DNA from: Uranotaenia lowii
Taxonomy: Eukaryota > Arthropoda > Insecta > Diptera > Culicidae
DNA: 64,000 bases
Direction of reading: 5' to 3'
Assembly: GCF_029784155.1 (NCBI RefSeq)
Contig: NC_073693.1
Location: 239,940,750 to 240,004,749 of the forward strand
Below are positions 19,375 to 29,215 of the stretch, piece by piece. Position 1 is the first letter of the stretch. Every line of letters starts with the position of its first letter. The notes under the pieces are model-generated. The model made no database searches and was not told the origin of the DNA. It saw only the letters and a program-made list of their open reading frames with translations. The position numbers and the translations under genes are program-made.

Positions 19375-21889
19375 CGAGAGATACAAACACTGAAAGGAGG
19401 GGCCAAGTTTGCATCAATTGCTTTAAAAATGTCTTTAATACAGGAAGCATTGCAAATACAATGTCTTTCACGGGTTCTGATACATTAAAACACGAAAAAA
19501 ATCCGTTCAAAATGTCAGTCAACTTAAAGAGCCCAGACTGAGTCGTTGATTCTGGCATCACGTTTGGGGTTTGGGTTTGCGAAGCTCCCGCAGCTGTTGG
19601 TTTATTCTGCAGTGGTGCATTTCCGCGGAAACCTGGAGGAACTTGTTTTTCCTTTTCAGCAGCAGTCGACTTTTTCTCGTTTCTATTGGAAGAGACAACC
19701 GTAGCTATTTTAGCTGGTATTTTCGGAGAAGGCGCCTTTGTTCGCTTCCGAGAGCCTCCTGCAACGAAGACTGGCTGAACTTCATCAGCCGTATCTGTGT
19801 CTTCATTGTCAACTGACAGCACAGAAAAAATGTTACTGGTCTGAGGTTGGACCGGTGGAGAGGCGCTCTTTAATATGGCGGCATAAGAACGCTTGGAGCG
19901 TTCTTTTAAAGAGCGCCTCTGTTTATCCCAGCTTGCCTGAAATGCCTCGCAGGAGGAGATATCATGGGGTGAGCCCCCGCAATAGACGCATTTTTGCTCA
20001 ACTGCTGAGCATGCTCCTTCCCCATGATTCTCCCCACAATGCAAGCATCGCTTCTTGTTGCAGCAATGCGAAGCAGTATGCCCCAACTTGATGCAATTCT
20101 TGCATTGCATTGGGCGAGGCACATAAAGGCGTACTGGAAGCCTTAAAATTCCGTCAATCAAGACGTAATGAGGGAGGGCTGTTCCTGCAAATGTAACCCG
20201 AATCGAGGCTGAAGGCGAATACTTGGTAACGCCATCAACGACGGAGGCAGTCATGAGTTGGCGACAATCCAAGATTCCGACCGAAGTCGAATCAAGGCTC
20301 TTGAACTTACCTACGCCGTGAGACTTAACGTATTCAGCCTCCAAACTCGATTCGGTGATCACACCCTCGATCTCTACGTCTCGAGATGGAATATAGAGCT
20401 GATACTCTAAATTAAAAAAATTACTGGCAAGAATTCCGTTTGCGGCCTTCCGGTCGGCCACAACAACGCGCAATTTGTTCGGACGTACTTTGGAAACACT
20501 GGTAACGGAGGGCCACCTAGCCACACACAACGAAAAAAATCTGTAAAATCACATCACATGTGATGTAAATAAAAAGAAGCATCATATATGACGGAATTTT
20601 CAGTGCTAGTTGGAAATTACACGCCAGTGAAATTTTGCAACGTGTAAAATAAAAATGATGTAAAATTTTGCAACGTGTAAAATAAAAATGATGTAAATTA
20701 TAATCTCACTGAATATTGAAAGGGAAACTTTCCAATTGGAATTTATTTTGTTGTTGAATCATATAAACAAAAATATGATTCAACAATGGAATTTTCTCAT
20801 CTCTTCATAAAAATTAAACCTTTTTATAACTAATTTAATTTATTTTACTTAGCGACAAACATTTTTTAGCAAACATTTTTTTTTTATTAGGATTCACTTC
20901 ACCCTTTTACTTTCTTCCCCGGATCCTAAGTTGATTTACGTGGAGCCGCTTCCGGAACCGCATCCCTGCTTCACGAAGATCTCCGGGAACCTCACTCGCG
21001 GGAAAACTGCTTAAACTTTGGTGCACGACTTGACTTGACACTTTGTTTACATTTGTCTATGGTCCTGTTCTTGACAGTTCATAATTTTACATGACATTAT
21101 CATGTTCAGTGTTTGTAATATTGATTAAACACAAATTCAATGTCGTCATCACATTCCATGACGTGTAATTTTAAGAAATTTCTTATTCAGTGTTGTTAAG
21201 AATTGTGTATGACCAAAAACATTTGTAAAATTACATCACATATGATTTAACGAAAAAGAAGCAACACATATGATGGAATTTTCAGAGCGAGTTGAATATT
21301 ACACGTCTATGAATTTCAACAGACGTGTAAAATTTGGAAGACATGTAAATATTTAAGACGTGTAATATTTAATTCGCACTGAAAATTCCGTCATTTGTGA
21401 TGCTTCTTTTTATTTACATCATATGTGATGGAAATTTACATCAAATAATCGCATTCCGTGTCATGTAATATTCATGTCCTTCGAATTCAGTGCTATTATG
21501 GATTCAACTTTTTTCAATCTGTAAATTTACATCAACAAATCGCGTTCGACGTCATGTAATATTAAAGGTTTTTCAATTTCAGTGTTGTTAAGGATTCAGA
21601 TTTTTTTGCTGTGCAGATCTTTCGTGATCTGCACTAAATTTAATGGTTTTCCGTTAGTTTTGGGCCGGATGAAAACCACCCCCGGCCCAGAAGAGGATGA
21701 ATTATCAGGATAAACTCGGAGTCGGGTTGTTTTTCCCGCAGCTGCAGATGGAGTAGCAATATCAACTGGCGGAGAAGGATGAGCATTCGAAGAACCAGCT
21801 ACAGCTGAATCCTCCAGATGCTCCTCATCCTCATAGATGATTTGCTCACCATCCACCTCTGGCGGGTCCGACCCCCCGCCTTCGCTCAT
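19367..21889 (-). CDS. Element B ORF1 (Gag-like), interrupted by a TIR element
   Basis: Two segments: 21889-21614 (92 codons starting MSEGGGSDPPE, acidic, Ser/Pro-rich) and 20527-19367. When the insertion 20530-21613 plus one copy of the CA site is removed, the frame is continuous and gives about 478 residues. The second segment has an RNA-binding-like region, then three cysteine knuckles (CKNCIKLGHTASHC, CLHCGENHGEGAC, CVYCGGSPHDISSC), then a basic Pro-rich tail. It is expected to bind element RNA. As it stands the gene is broken. The apparent non-ATG start at 20530 is an artefact of the insertion. Confidence 0.85.
20530..21613. mobile_element. TIR element 1 (AAAAAAATCTG ends) in element B ORF1
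   Basis: 1084 bp. The ends are ACGAAAAAAATCTG on the left and, inverted, CACAGCAAAAAAATCTG on the right. The dinucleotide CA flanks both sides (20528-20529, 21614-21615). Inside, a longer imperfect inverted pair (about 20545-20610 versus 21383-21450) and many copies of TTACATCA/ACGTGTAA-like motifs occur. No transposase ORF is present, so it is non-autonomous. The end sequence ties it to the elements at 21980 and 32278. Confidence 0.75.
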
Positions 21890-22380
21890 ATTTCATGAAA
21901 ATAAAAGCGAAGCTCAATTTGATCGAAATATATAATAGAGAAAAAATAGAATTAGAAATAGAGAAAAGTAAGAAAAGTACACAGATAAAAAAATGTAATG
22001 TTACGTTGCACGTAATTTTGAATTTTTCAACTTGAAAACTAGAATGGCTCGAAAAGACATGTAAAAAACATAAACAAATATTCACAGTTTCGAAAATCCA
22101 AGTAACCTTACATGTAGGAGCATGGGTAGAAAGGAATCGGGTGATTTCATGTAATTATAAAGCTTGTTTCATGTAAACCCACATTGATTTTTATTCCATT
22201 ATGTATTGTAAAGTTACATTTCAAATCTTGTTTCATGTAAATCTCCGCTTCAATTTTTTAAGGACATGTAAATATTCATGAGCATGCTTTTCAACAATTG
22301 TTTTCTTCAAACACAAACGTTTGCAAAGTTTATCGATTCATCATAAGTGATAAAAAAGTATCGGAAGTTCGTGTGAATTT

Positions 22381-23293
22381 TTGAGGTCTGTATATCTCAG
22401 GCTCAGTTTATCAGTTCAGCCGAGTCTTACAACTAAATTGAGTTTTTCCCAGCCAGGTTTCGCTACAGCGCTTTCATCGTGTTGTTTTGCTGGCAACACA
22501 AAACAAAACAAACGTCTTCTTTTTCGGTTTCCGAAAACAAAATCAGCCAGCAGCGAAACCGAGGAATCGATTGGCGACGAGTTCAAGCTGATTGATGTGC
22601 CAAGTGAATCGAAATCGTCATCACTTCAGAATCCACAGATGTCGAAACTGGTGCTGGCCGAATCGGAATCCAAGGATGGCTTCAATGGTGACGCAGCCTA
22701 CCGGGACCGGCTGGCGTATCAAATCACCCGACGGCTGACCAATGACGGAAACCTATTCTGTCTGATTTGAACACTTGTACCAACGAACGGAACGGAAGAG
22801 CAAGATCCCGATGCGACGACCACCAACACCATCGAGCCGACCGGAGAGGGAGGAAATCAGCAACGGAACACTCTGAATAGTACCAGTTCCCAATCATCGG
22901 AGGAGAATAATTTCGGAGACACGATTACACATGTGAATACTATTACCGGTTAGGTGACAACGGTTCCGGCATCGCAGCATCAATCTCGACCTAACTACCA
23001 TCGAAGCCGAGCGCACTAAAATCTACATAGTCCTGTTCGAGCTGGCCACCTTGATTTCCTAAAAAAAACTAAGCGGGACAAGCAAGAGAAATTTTGGTTC
23101 GACGGAACTCACTGTGGCCAGTTTAGTGTTTTCTTCTTGTGCTGGCTTCGTCATTGTAAGTGGATTGTCTCTAAAAGTAAGTATTTTTCTATTTACTAAT
23201 TGTAGTGTTGGTTGCTAACTCGCGCTAATTATTTTAGATACCGAAGATTTGTTGAAATCTTCCGAAACAGATTCGACTGGATTTGACGACTAA
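22381..23293 (+). pseudogene. Degenerate gene-like fragment inside TIR element 2
   Basis: I do not recognise the protein. An open stretch 22381-22770 has coding character (EESIGDEFKLIDVPSES..., then GDAAYRDRLAYQITRRL) and is continued past a TGA by a Ser/Thr/Asn-rich stretch up to a TAG near 22950. A hydrophobic stretch follows around 23110-23170 with a good splice donor (A|GTAAGTATT at about 23178). After an intron a short final exon (23238-23293) follows an acceptor ATTATTTTAG and ends in an acidic Ser-rich tail and TAA. Stops and frame changes show decay. Capture of a host gene fragment is inferred. Confidence 0.4.
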
Positions 23294-23400
23294 AATAGTG
23301 TCCCAAACCACTCTCACCACCAGCAGCTGGTGCATTCGTCTTCATCAAACGTCGAAGTCTTCGGGTTCAATCTTGTCCCTAAAAAATCCGCCGTACACTG

Positions 23401-23566
23401 TGTGCAATCCAGATGCACCATGAAATCACCCACCAAGGTAATGTCGTCCTCCGGACCGACGCTGCAACTCGCTCAGTCGAATGACGCGTTGCTACTGCTG
23501 GCGATGCTCGAGTCTGGCCTGAGAGAATCCATAGAAGTATTCTCTCGTCCATCCTTGACCCACACA
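23401..23566 (-). repeat. 3' LTR of the small LTR element
   Basis: 166 bp, base-for-base identical to 26567-26732. Preceded (left flank) by CACTG and followed in + coordinates by the complement of the polypurine tract. Confidence 0.9.
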
Positions 23567-23580
23567 TCTCCCTTCCTCTC
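23567..23580 (-). promoter_or_regulatory. Polypurine tract of the small LTR element
   Basis: On the minus strand GAGAGGAAGGGAGA, 14 uninterrupted purines ending exactly at the 3' LTR. This is where plus-strand synthesis would be primed, and it sets the minus orientation of the element. Confidence 0.8.
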
Positions 23581-24381
23581 GGGAAAGAAGAAAAAAAAAT
23601 TAAAAATGTTTGTGCAGGGTTCAAGCCTATCGAGTTACGATTCTCTAAAAAAACAATTAAAATCACTTATTGAGCTTATGATCGCTTTTCCTTTGCTCTT
23701 TCTTCCGCTGACGGGCGACTATTGACCAAATCCAATAATATCGTCGCGACTAGCCCTTAAATATTTCAAGATATTGAAGAAACGAAACCGAGAGACCTTG
23801 TGGCATACCTATATGTTTAGTTGTATTTGAATTTCATTTAAAAAACATCTTTCAGGGGCACTACATATTATACAAACACTTAAGGATTTCACGCAATCCG
23901 AATGCGCGCTCAATCAAACATGGTATCCGCAATCACAGAATTTCATCACTTTGCGCAATAACAATGCGCCTTAATATATGCTGTCGTGGAAGCACAAAAC
24001 CACGTCATTGAGCCTGATGGAAAACGCCTAAATGCTTCCAGGCTTCCTCTAGGTGAGAACGAGGTAACTCTCTTAGCGCCGCACGCTCACTTTGTTTCAG
24101 CGCTTTCATTTTCCGAATGCCTAGGACGTCGTTGATGGACGTCGGTGTCGCTGTTGGGAAACGTTCGCTGCTGCTGAGAGCTTTCGTAGCGATTTACCTA
24201 CACAACAATACATTAGTGGGAGGATATGCGTCTCTTTGAAAAGGAAAGAGCGGATTCTAATCTTCATCCCCTCCCTCTCCGCAGAAAAGAAAGCCAAGAA
24301 CGGCGGCGTATCGTTATCTCATGGACGCACAGATGAGCTAGCCATTTTTTTTTTTGCGTTTCGCTTGAGCGTAGTCGTCAC

Positions 24382-24651
24382 CAGCGTTGCCAGATTGCAA
24401 ACCGCTCAATTCCGTAGATTTGACGAAAATCGAAAAATGTACTGATTTTGCTAAATGAAGCATGATGAGCTTTTTTTTTGTCGTCAGGTAGAATTTTGGT
24501 TTATCCGTAGAATCCCGTTAATTTTCGATAATCCGTAGAAAATCCGTAGGAAATGCTGAATGTCCGTTGATTTTGAGCATCGATCCGTAGCTCCGAAGAA
24601 ATGCCTAAAATCCGTAGATCTACGGAGGAATCCGTAGATCTGACAACGCTG
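24382..24651. mobile_element. hAT-like MITE nested in the small LTR element
   Basis: 270 bp with terminal inverted repeats CAGCGTTGCCAGAT / CAGCGTTGTCAGAT. The 8-bp flanks are GTCGTCAC (24374-24381) and GTCGTTAC (24652-24659), 7 of 8 matching. Internally the motif ATCCGTAGA recurs at least six times. The 8-bp target site and short TIRs fit hAT-mobilised MITEs. No ORF. Confidence 0.75.
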
Positions 24652-25611
24652 GTCGTTACTGTCGTCAGTTAACACACATATGCAAGCTCAGATAGAGCTA
24701 ACTCTCTCAAGTTTTGGGAAGACTAAATCTCCACTGACCACAGCGAGGCCATGTTATATTGATCAGCTGCGAAAAGCTCAAGCCAGGATTGCCAAATAGT
24801 TTTTTTTTTTAAATATTATTGTTTCAAACTTTTTTTCCCATGAGGACACAAACGAACTTCCATTGAATTGAGTATCCTCCTTCTATAAAAGTGTTGTTAG
24901 TTTTGTAAACACGATTCTTTTTTAAATATTCTTTCCAACGAATTCTTGAGTTTTGGCTATCCACGAAAATTGTTCTTCGTTATCTTTCAGGGTTGCATTC
25001 AACATATAACTCTCATGAATGAAATGTGAAAACAGCCATCTTAACTGATAGAATTTCTTCTAGAATATTCTTGCATCCAATTAGATATTCATTTTAAAAC
25101 AAATCATTACAGTTATAATGGTTGTTTATCCATTTAACAGCGTAATAGTTCCTTCCTCCTAGCTATACCTATATTCACTTCCATCTTATCAGGCTGTTAT
25201 TTTTACGGGTTTTTTTTTTGTTCTTTTTTTTTATCAACTAGATACGAAAGATCTTTTAAGCGTTTTTACTTCTTCCCTTATTTGTTTATTTTTTTGCCAT
25301 ATTTTTTTCGTCTTTGTTACTTTGACCCGCTTCATCGCTCTGACAGCTCACTTTCTGATCACTTTATTATTAATCTATCTTCTTCTTCTTCTTCAATAAA
25401 TTAATTTTTGTATTTCTTATTTAACCGTTTTTCATACTCTTCTTTTTTCTTCATAGCTTTTCATCGTTCGTATCTTGTCATGTTCCATGTTTCCCTTCCT
25501 CTTTACAATATAACGTCCTGTTTTCGTGAGATCATCTTCTTCTACAACCAACTTGGTACTTCATAATCTGTCTTTCAAATCTCCCTTAATATTATCTGTC
25601 ATCTCATTCTC

Positions 25612-26280
25612 CATTCAGCTGTCTTCTAAACACGCTGAATTTACTTTTCGGTTCTTCTAACACGCACATTATTTTCTACCTCTTCAATTCACTTGTTTTA
25701 ATTCAGCTGATTTTAGTTCTTTGGTCCTCTCAGACCCGCAAATGATTGGCCATCCTCTTTTACTTCCGCGGTCCTCCCAACACACAAATAATTGGCTGTC
25801 CTAACAACTCGCCGTTAGTTTCATTTCAGCTGTCCTTTCAACACGCTGATTCTACTTTTGCGGTCCTCCCAACACGCAAATAATTGGCTGTCCTCTCAAC
25901 TCGCCATTAATTCCATTTCAGCTGTCCTCTCAACACGCTGATTCTACTTTGCGGTCCTCCCAACACGCAGATAATTGGCTGTCCTCTCAACTCGCCAATA
26001 ATATTCAATTCAGCTGTCCTCTCAACACGCTGATTCTACTTTTGCGGTCCTCCCAACACGCAAATAATTGGCTGTCCTCTCAACTCGCCATTAGTTTCAT
26101 TTCAGCTGTTCTATCAACACGCTGATTCTACTTTTGCGGTCCTCCCAACACGCAAATAATTGGCTGTCCTCTCAACTCGCCATTAATTTCATTTCAGCTG
26201 TCATCTCAACACGCTGACTCTACTTTTGCGGTCCTCCCAACACGCAGATTTAATCTTTGCGGTCCTCTCAATACGCAATT
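25612..26280. repeat. About 92-bp tandem repeats in the LTR element leader
   Basis: Roughly six units of about 92 bp, degenerate at the low-coordinate end and tight from about 25820. Each unit holds three variants of a shorter submotif, YGYCCTCYCAACACGC. Because the element reads on the minus strand, this lies early in its transcript, between primer site and body. Confidence 0.85.
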
Positions 26281-26547
26281 ATAAATTCACCAACACAACT
26301 GCAATTGGCTGTCTCTGAAATTTGACTTCCGATTTTCAATAATTTTTCGATTTTTTTCCTTTTGAGTCAATTGTACATAATTGATGAAAAATATGTACTA
26401 TCCGCAACACTGGTCGTTTTCGATTCTGGTGTTTTGTTTTCTCCTTGGTGGGTGATCTCTGCCCCAGGTTCTTTACTGTACGATAAAACTTTCCGACGTA
26501 AAAAAAACGCACTAATCACTTTATCACTACAATCTGTAAATATTCTC

Positions 26548-26564
26548 AGTCCTGTCGGTCGCCA
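26548..26564 (-). promoter_or_regulatory. Primer-binding site of the small LTR element (tRNA-Arg-like)
   Basis: Minus-strand TGGCGACCGACAGGACT begins two bases inside the 5' LTR (26567-26732). TGGCGACCG is the start seen in mdg1/412-type insect elements primed by tRNA-Arg; assignment to that tRNA is inferred. Confidence 0.7.
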
Positions 26565-26566
26565 AA

Positions 26567-26732
26567 TGTGCAATCCAGATGCACCATGAAATCACCCACC
26601 AAGGTAATGTCGTCCTCCGGACCGACGCTGCAACTCGCTCAGTCGAATGACGCGTTGCTACTGCTGGCGATGCTCGAGTCTGGCCTGAGAGAATCCATAG
26701 AAGTATTCTCTCGTCCATCCTTGACCCACACA
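26567..26732 (-). repeat. 5' LTR of the small LTR element
   Basis: Identical to 23401-23566; followed on the right by the target duplication CACTG. Confidence 0.9.
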
Positions 26733-27104
26733 CACTGATGTCTTCTGTAAGCATTTTTATTCCGTGCCACGTCCTTTACACTTTGCTCAGTTTAATAATT
26801 GCCCGTTGTTTTTTGGTTCCCCGGAACCATTTAAACAGCCACAGCGTAGCAGACGATTCACCGGAGTCCGGTTGGGTGATTTGCGAAAGGCAGACGATCG
26901 AAGGCAACCTAATAGCAATATCGTGAAGCTGTGTTTATTGTTTAAAAATACAAACAAAGCGACATTTGATTTCATTTTATGTAAGAAACCCAGTTTAAGC
27001 GACAATATTCGATCATTAATGCTTTGTATTTTTTTTCTTTTTATTGAAAACAGGGAAATTATTAATCTTGTTTTGGAACTTAATCCGAATTTTGTGAGTT
27101 CCAG

Positions 27105-27468
27105 GTACGAGGTTCAAAGCGTCTGGAAATCAGCTGGATTGCAACGTATTATCAAAAGTACAAGGATCTACTATTCTTAGTTACAACGAAGATGTTCCTT
27201 TAGTGGACAGTATAAAAACAGAACCAGAACAGGTAAGATTTATCATCGTCTTCGTTTTTTAGGGTGCATCAATCATTTTATTTTTTCTCAGTTTTTATCA
27301 CCCAACGCAACGAACTCGGAGGAATCATCCATGGTCCAGGGGCTTAGATATGATGGCAAGTTTTATGCTACAACGTGCTACAACATTACCCGAATACCTG
27401 ACTCCAAAACGTACAGTATGCGGTACCCAATCGGACAAGAGAAGATATATCAGGATCGTGAAACTTGA
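27105..27468 (+). CDS. Two-exon gene-like fragment in TIR element 2, unknown protein
   Basis: Exon 27105-27232 follows acceptor GAGTTCCAG and ends CAG|GTAAGATTT. Exon 27292-27468 follows TTTTTTCTCAG and ends in TGA. In one frame they join in phase 0: the first ends PLVDSIKTEPEQ and the second begins FLSPNATNSEESSM, with YDGKFYATTCYNITRI later. The total is 100 codons of good coding character with an intact frame and consensus splice sites. Upstream exons are uncertain (open stretches between 26740 and 27100). I do not recognise the protein. It could be an element-encoded accessory gene or a captured host gene tail. Confidence 0.4.
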
Positions 27469-28816
27469 TGTTTGTTTCTGTTATCTGATGTGGAAATTTA
27501 AATTTGTGATAAGGTAAATTTGTTGTGCCTCAAAAATTGACTAACAAAATAAAATATTTTTAATATTACAGATAAAAAAACTTGATCGATGAATGGAGCA
27601 TTTGGTCTAGTTTGATGTTCGAAAGTAAAATCTGCTACAGGTGCCTAAGAAAAAAAAAATGAATACAATTTAGACTTTAAAGGGCCTGACAATGCTAATA
27701 GTCTCAGTGCCAAAGCTTTAGTATGACGGCTATCTGGCCTTCACTATGATAAGTGCCATCCATAAGGTTTTGTGATCAATCACGTTTGATATTGTATATG
27801 ATCTCTAATTTAAATAACTAGTAAAGTGCTGAACCGAACAATCAAAGGGAACATCAATTAACTTCGTGGTGAGAAAAAAAATTACTCCCAATAGTATCAA
27901 CACTATCCTCATTTTCCTGACCCTAAATGTTATGCATTGAAAATCTACCGGATAGTTAGAGAGAGATCAAATACTGTTCGCTCTTCTATTGACATAAGCT
28001 ATAATTCCACTTCGAACCCATTAGACTGCTTAATTACATTTATTCCAAATAGATTAGTGTAAGAAAAATACTTAAAAAGAGCAGTAACATGAGATGACTT
28101 GTAAATAAAACTCAACATGAAATATTCTGTCTACGGAAAAAGAAGGTGCAATAAATCGGATGGGTAAATATGCAAAATTTGTTTTGATTCATTAATTGAA
28201 ACCAAGTGATCCATGTACGAATTAAATCCAATAAGAATAAAATGAAAATGAATTGAAATGTAAATTTACTGTAAACAAACCCCACCATGCTTGTTGAAAA
28301 AAATTACATGTGATTTCGTTTTACATGTCAAGTAATGTCAAGTAGAGTTACATGAAATCAACTGTATTCACACGTGTTATTACCCGATTCCCTTCTACCC
28401 ATGCTGTTGCATGTAAAAATACGCGGATTTTTTTAAGTGTGTATAACAAACTTGATTTTTGTTTTGATTGGCTCCTTCAGTGGTGATCCCAACCACGTGG
28501 TCCTTCTTCGAAGATGGCTGCCACGTCAAGTCTCGGCTCGAGCAAGAACGACCAGATTGATGATGATGATGAGTCAAACAATGGCGGCGGCCCTCGTGGT
28601 GACCAGTTGAGGGCAGTCAGCTAGCAAGAAAAAAAACCTTTTTTTTGTCGACCAACACTATAATAGCACCACTTTGGCGAGCTGGGGTCTGCCTTTGGCA
28701 GAAAAACGTATAGCGCGGTACAAAACACCGTATTAAACGCCCGAACGGAACGAAACACCCGGATATATTGGACGAAATCTCGAAACGCGACTGTTCACTA
28801 TGAGCGATACGAGACG

Positions 28817-28832
28817 AATGATTAATCCAGTT
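28817..28832. repeat. Target-site duplication, right copy (element B)
   Basis: Identical 16-bp partner of 438-453; it marks the 5' end of element B at 28816. Confidence 0.9.
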
Positions 28833-29215
28833 GTTCAAAATGATTAGATTAATAAAACATACAAACACAAGGTTATCGTAGAATAACATCTTTATTTTTC
28901 TCTTTTTCATTGTATTTTTCGAAAATTTAATGTTTTATTACAAGTTCGTTCATAAAAACTTTATTAAAGTTTGTTTTAATACAGGTAGTTTGATTTCCAA
29001 ACGACAAGGGATGATAAGTAAAGACGATTGATCAAATTTTTGTTACCGTTAGTAACAGTTTATAGTTTGCATGTCGGTTTTTGTTTATTTATTCCATGTT
29101 TATTGTTTAATTTATTTATTTATTATTTTATAAATGTTAGGCAATTAATTTCAAATTCAAATCAAATAATGGCTAAGTAAACAGGACTAGGTATAACACC
29201 ACACGACATATAACA
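28833..29215. other. AT-rich intergenic DNA, no gene
   Basis: Host DNA right of the nest. Homopolymer and TTTA-rich; no convincing coding frame or RNA gene seen. Confidence 0.6.

Larger units (their letters stand above)
23401..26732 (-). mobile_element. Small non-coding LTR retrotransposon (166-bp identical LTRs)
   Basis: Two identical 166-bp direct repeats (23401-23566 and 26567-26732) read TGTGTGGG...TTGCACA on the minus strand, so they have TG...CA ends. They are flanked by the 5-bp duplication CACTG (23396-23400, 26733-26737). On the minus strand a primer site TGGCGACCGACAGGACT (26564-26548) starts two bases after the 5' LTR, and a polypurine tract GAGAGGAAGGGAGA (23580-23567) directly precedes the 3' LTR. 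The 3.0-kb interior has no gag or pol ORF. It contains a tandem-repeat leader and a MITE. All parts for reverse transcription in trans are present. Identical LTRs imply a very recent insertion. Confidence 0.88.
21980..28441. mobile_element. TIR element 2 in element B 5' UTR, carrying gene-like exons
   Basis: The ends are CACAGATAAAAAAAT on the left and, inverted, CACACTTAAAAAAAT on the right. TA flanks both sides (21978-21979, 28442-28443). A second inverted block, AGCATGGGTAGAA...AATCGGGT, lies around 22112 and 28386. After removing the nested LTR element it is about 3.1 kb. TA duplications and A-rich TIRs fit the Tc1/mariner (IS630) group, but no DDE transposase is visible. Instead it carries spliced-looking coding fragments on the + strand (22381-23293 and 27105-27468). 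Confidence 0.75.
454..28816 (-). mobile_element. Non-LTR retrotransposon 'element B' (I-like, RNase H), full-length but interrupted
   Basis: Outermost layer of the stack. Its 5' end is at 28816 and its poly(A) tail at 468-454, preceded in sense by an AATAAA-type signal. It is bounded by the 16-bp target duplication. Its own sequence is split: 5' UTR 28816-28444 plus 21979-21890, ORF1 21889-21614 plus 20527-19367, ORF2 19374-15685, and 3' UTR 15684-15653 plus 591-454. Subtracting the three direct insertions and their duplicated sites (592-15656, 20530-21615, 21980-28443) leaves about 5748 bp, a normal length for a two-ORF non-LTR element. The RNase H domain and cysteine-knuckle ORF1 fit the I group; the exact clade is not resolved by eye. 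Confidence 0.88.

Noticed and set aside
20527..20530. Element B ORF1 starting at 20530
   Set aside because: The start would be GTG at the edge of an insertion; the true N-terminus is at 21889 and joins in frame once the TIR element is removed.
25612..26280. Regular repeats that might be taken for a CRISPR-like array
   Set aside because: Units are adjacent tandem copies without unique spacers, in a eukaryotic genome and inside a retroelement.
23379..26754. The repeated SRMDERILLWILSGQ frame as a duplicated host gene
   Set aside because: The repeat is the 166-bp LTR; PBS, PPT and TSD explain it fully and the frame is only an incidental ORF.
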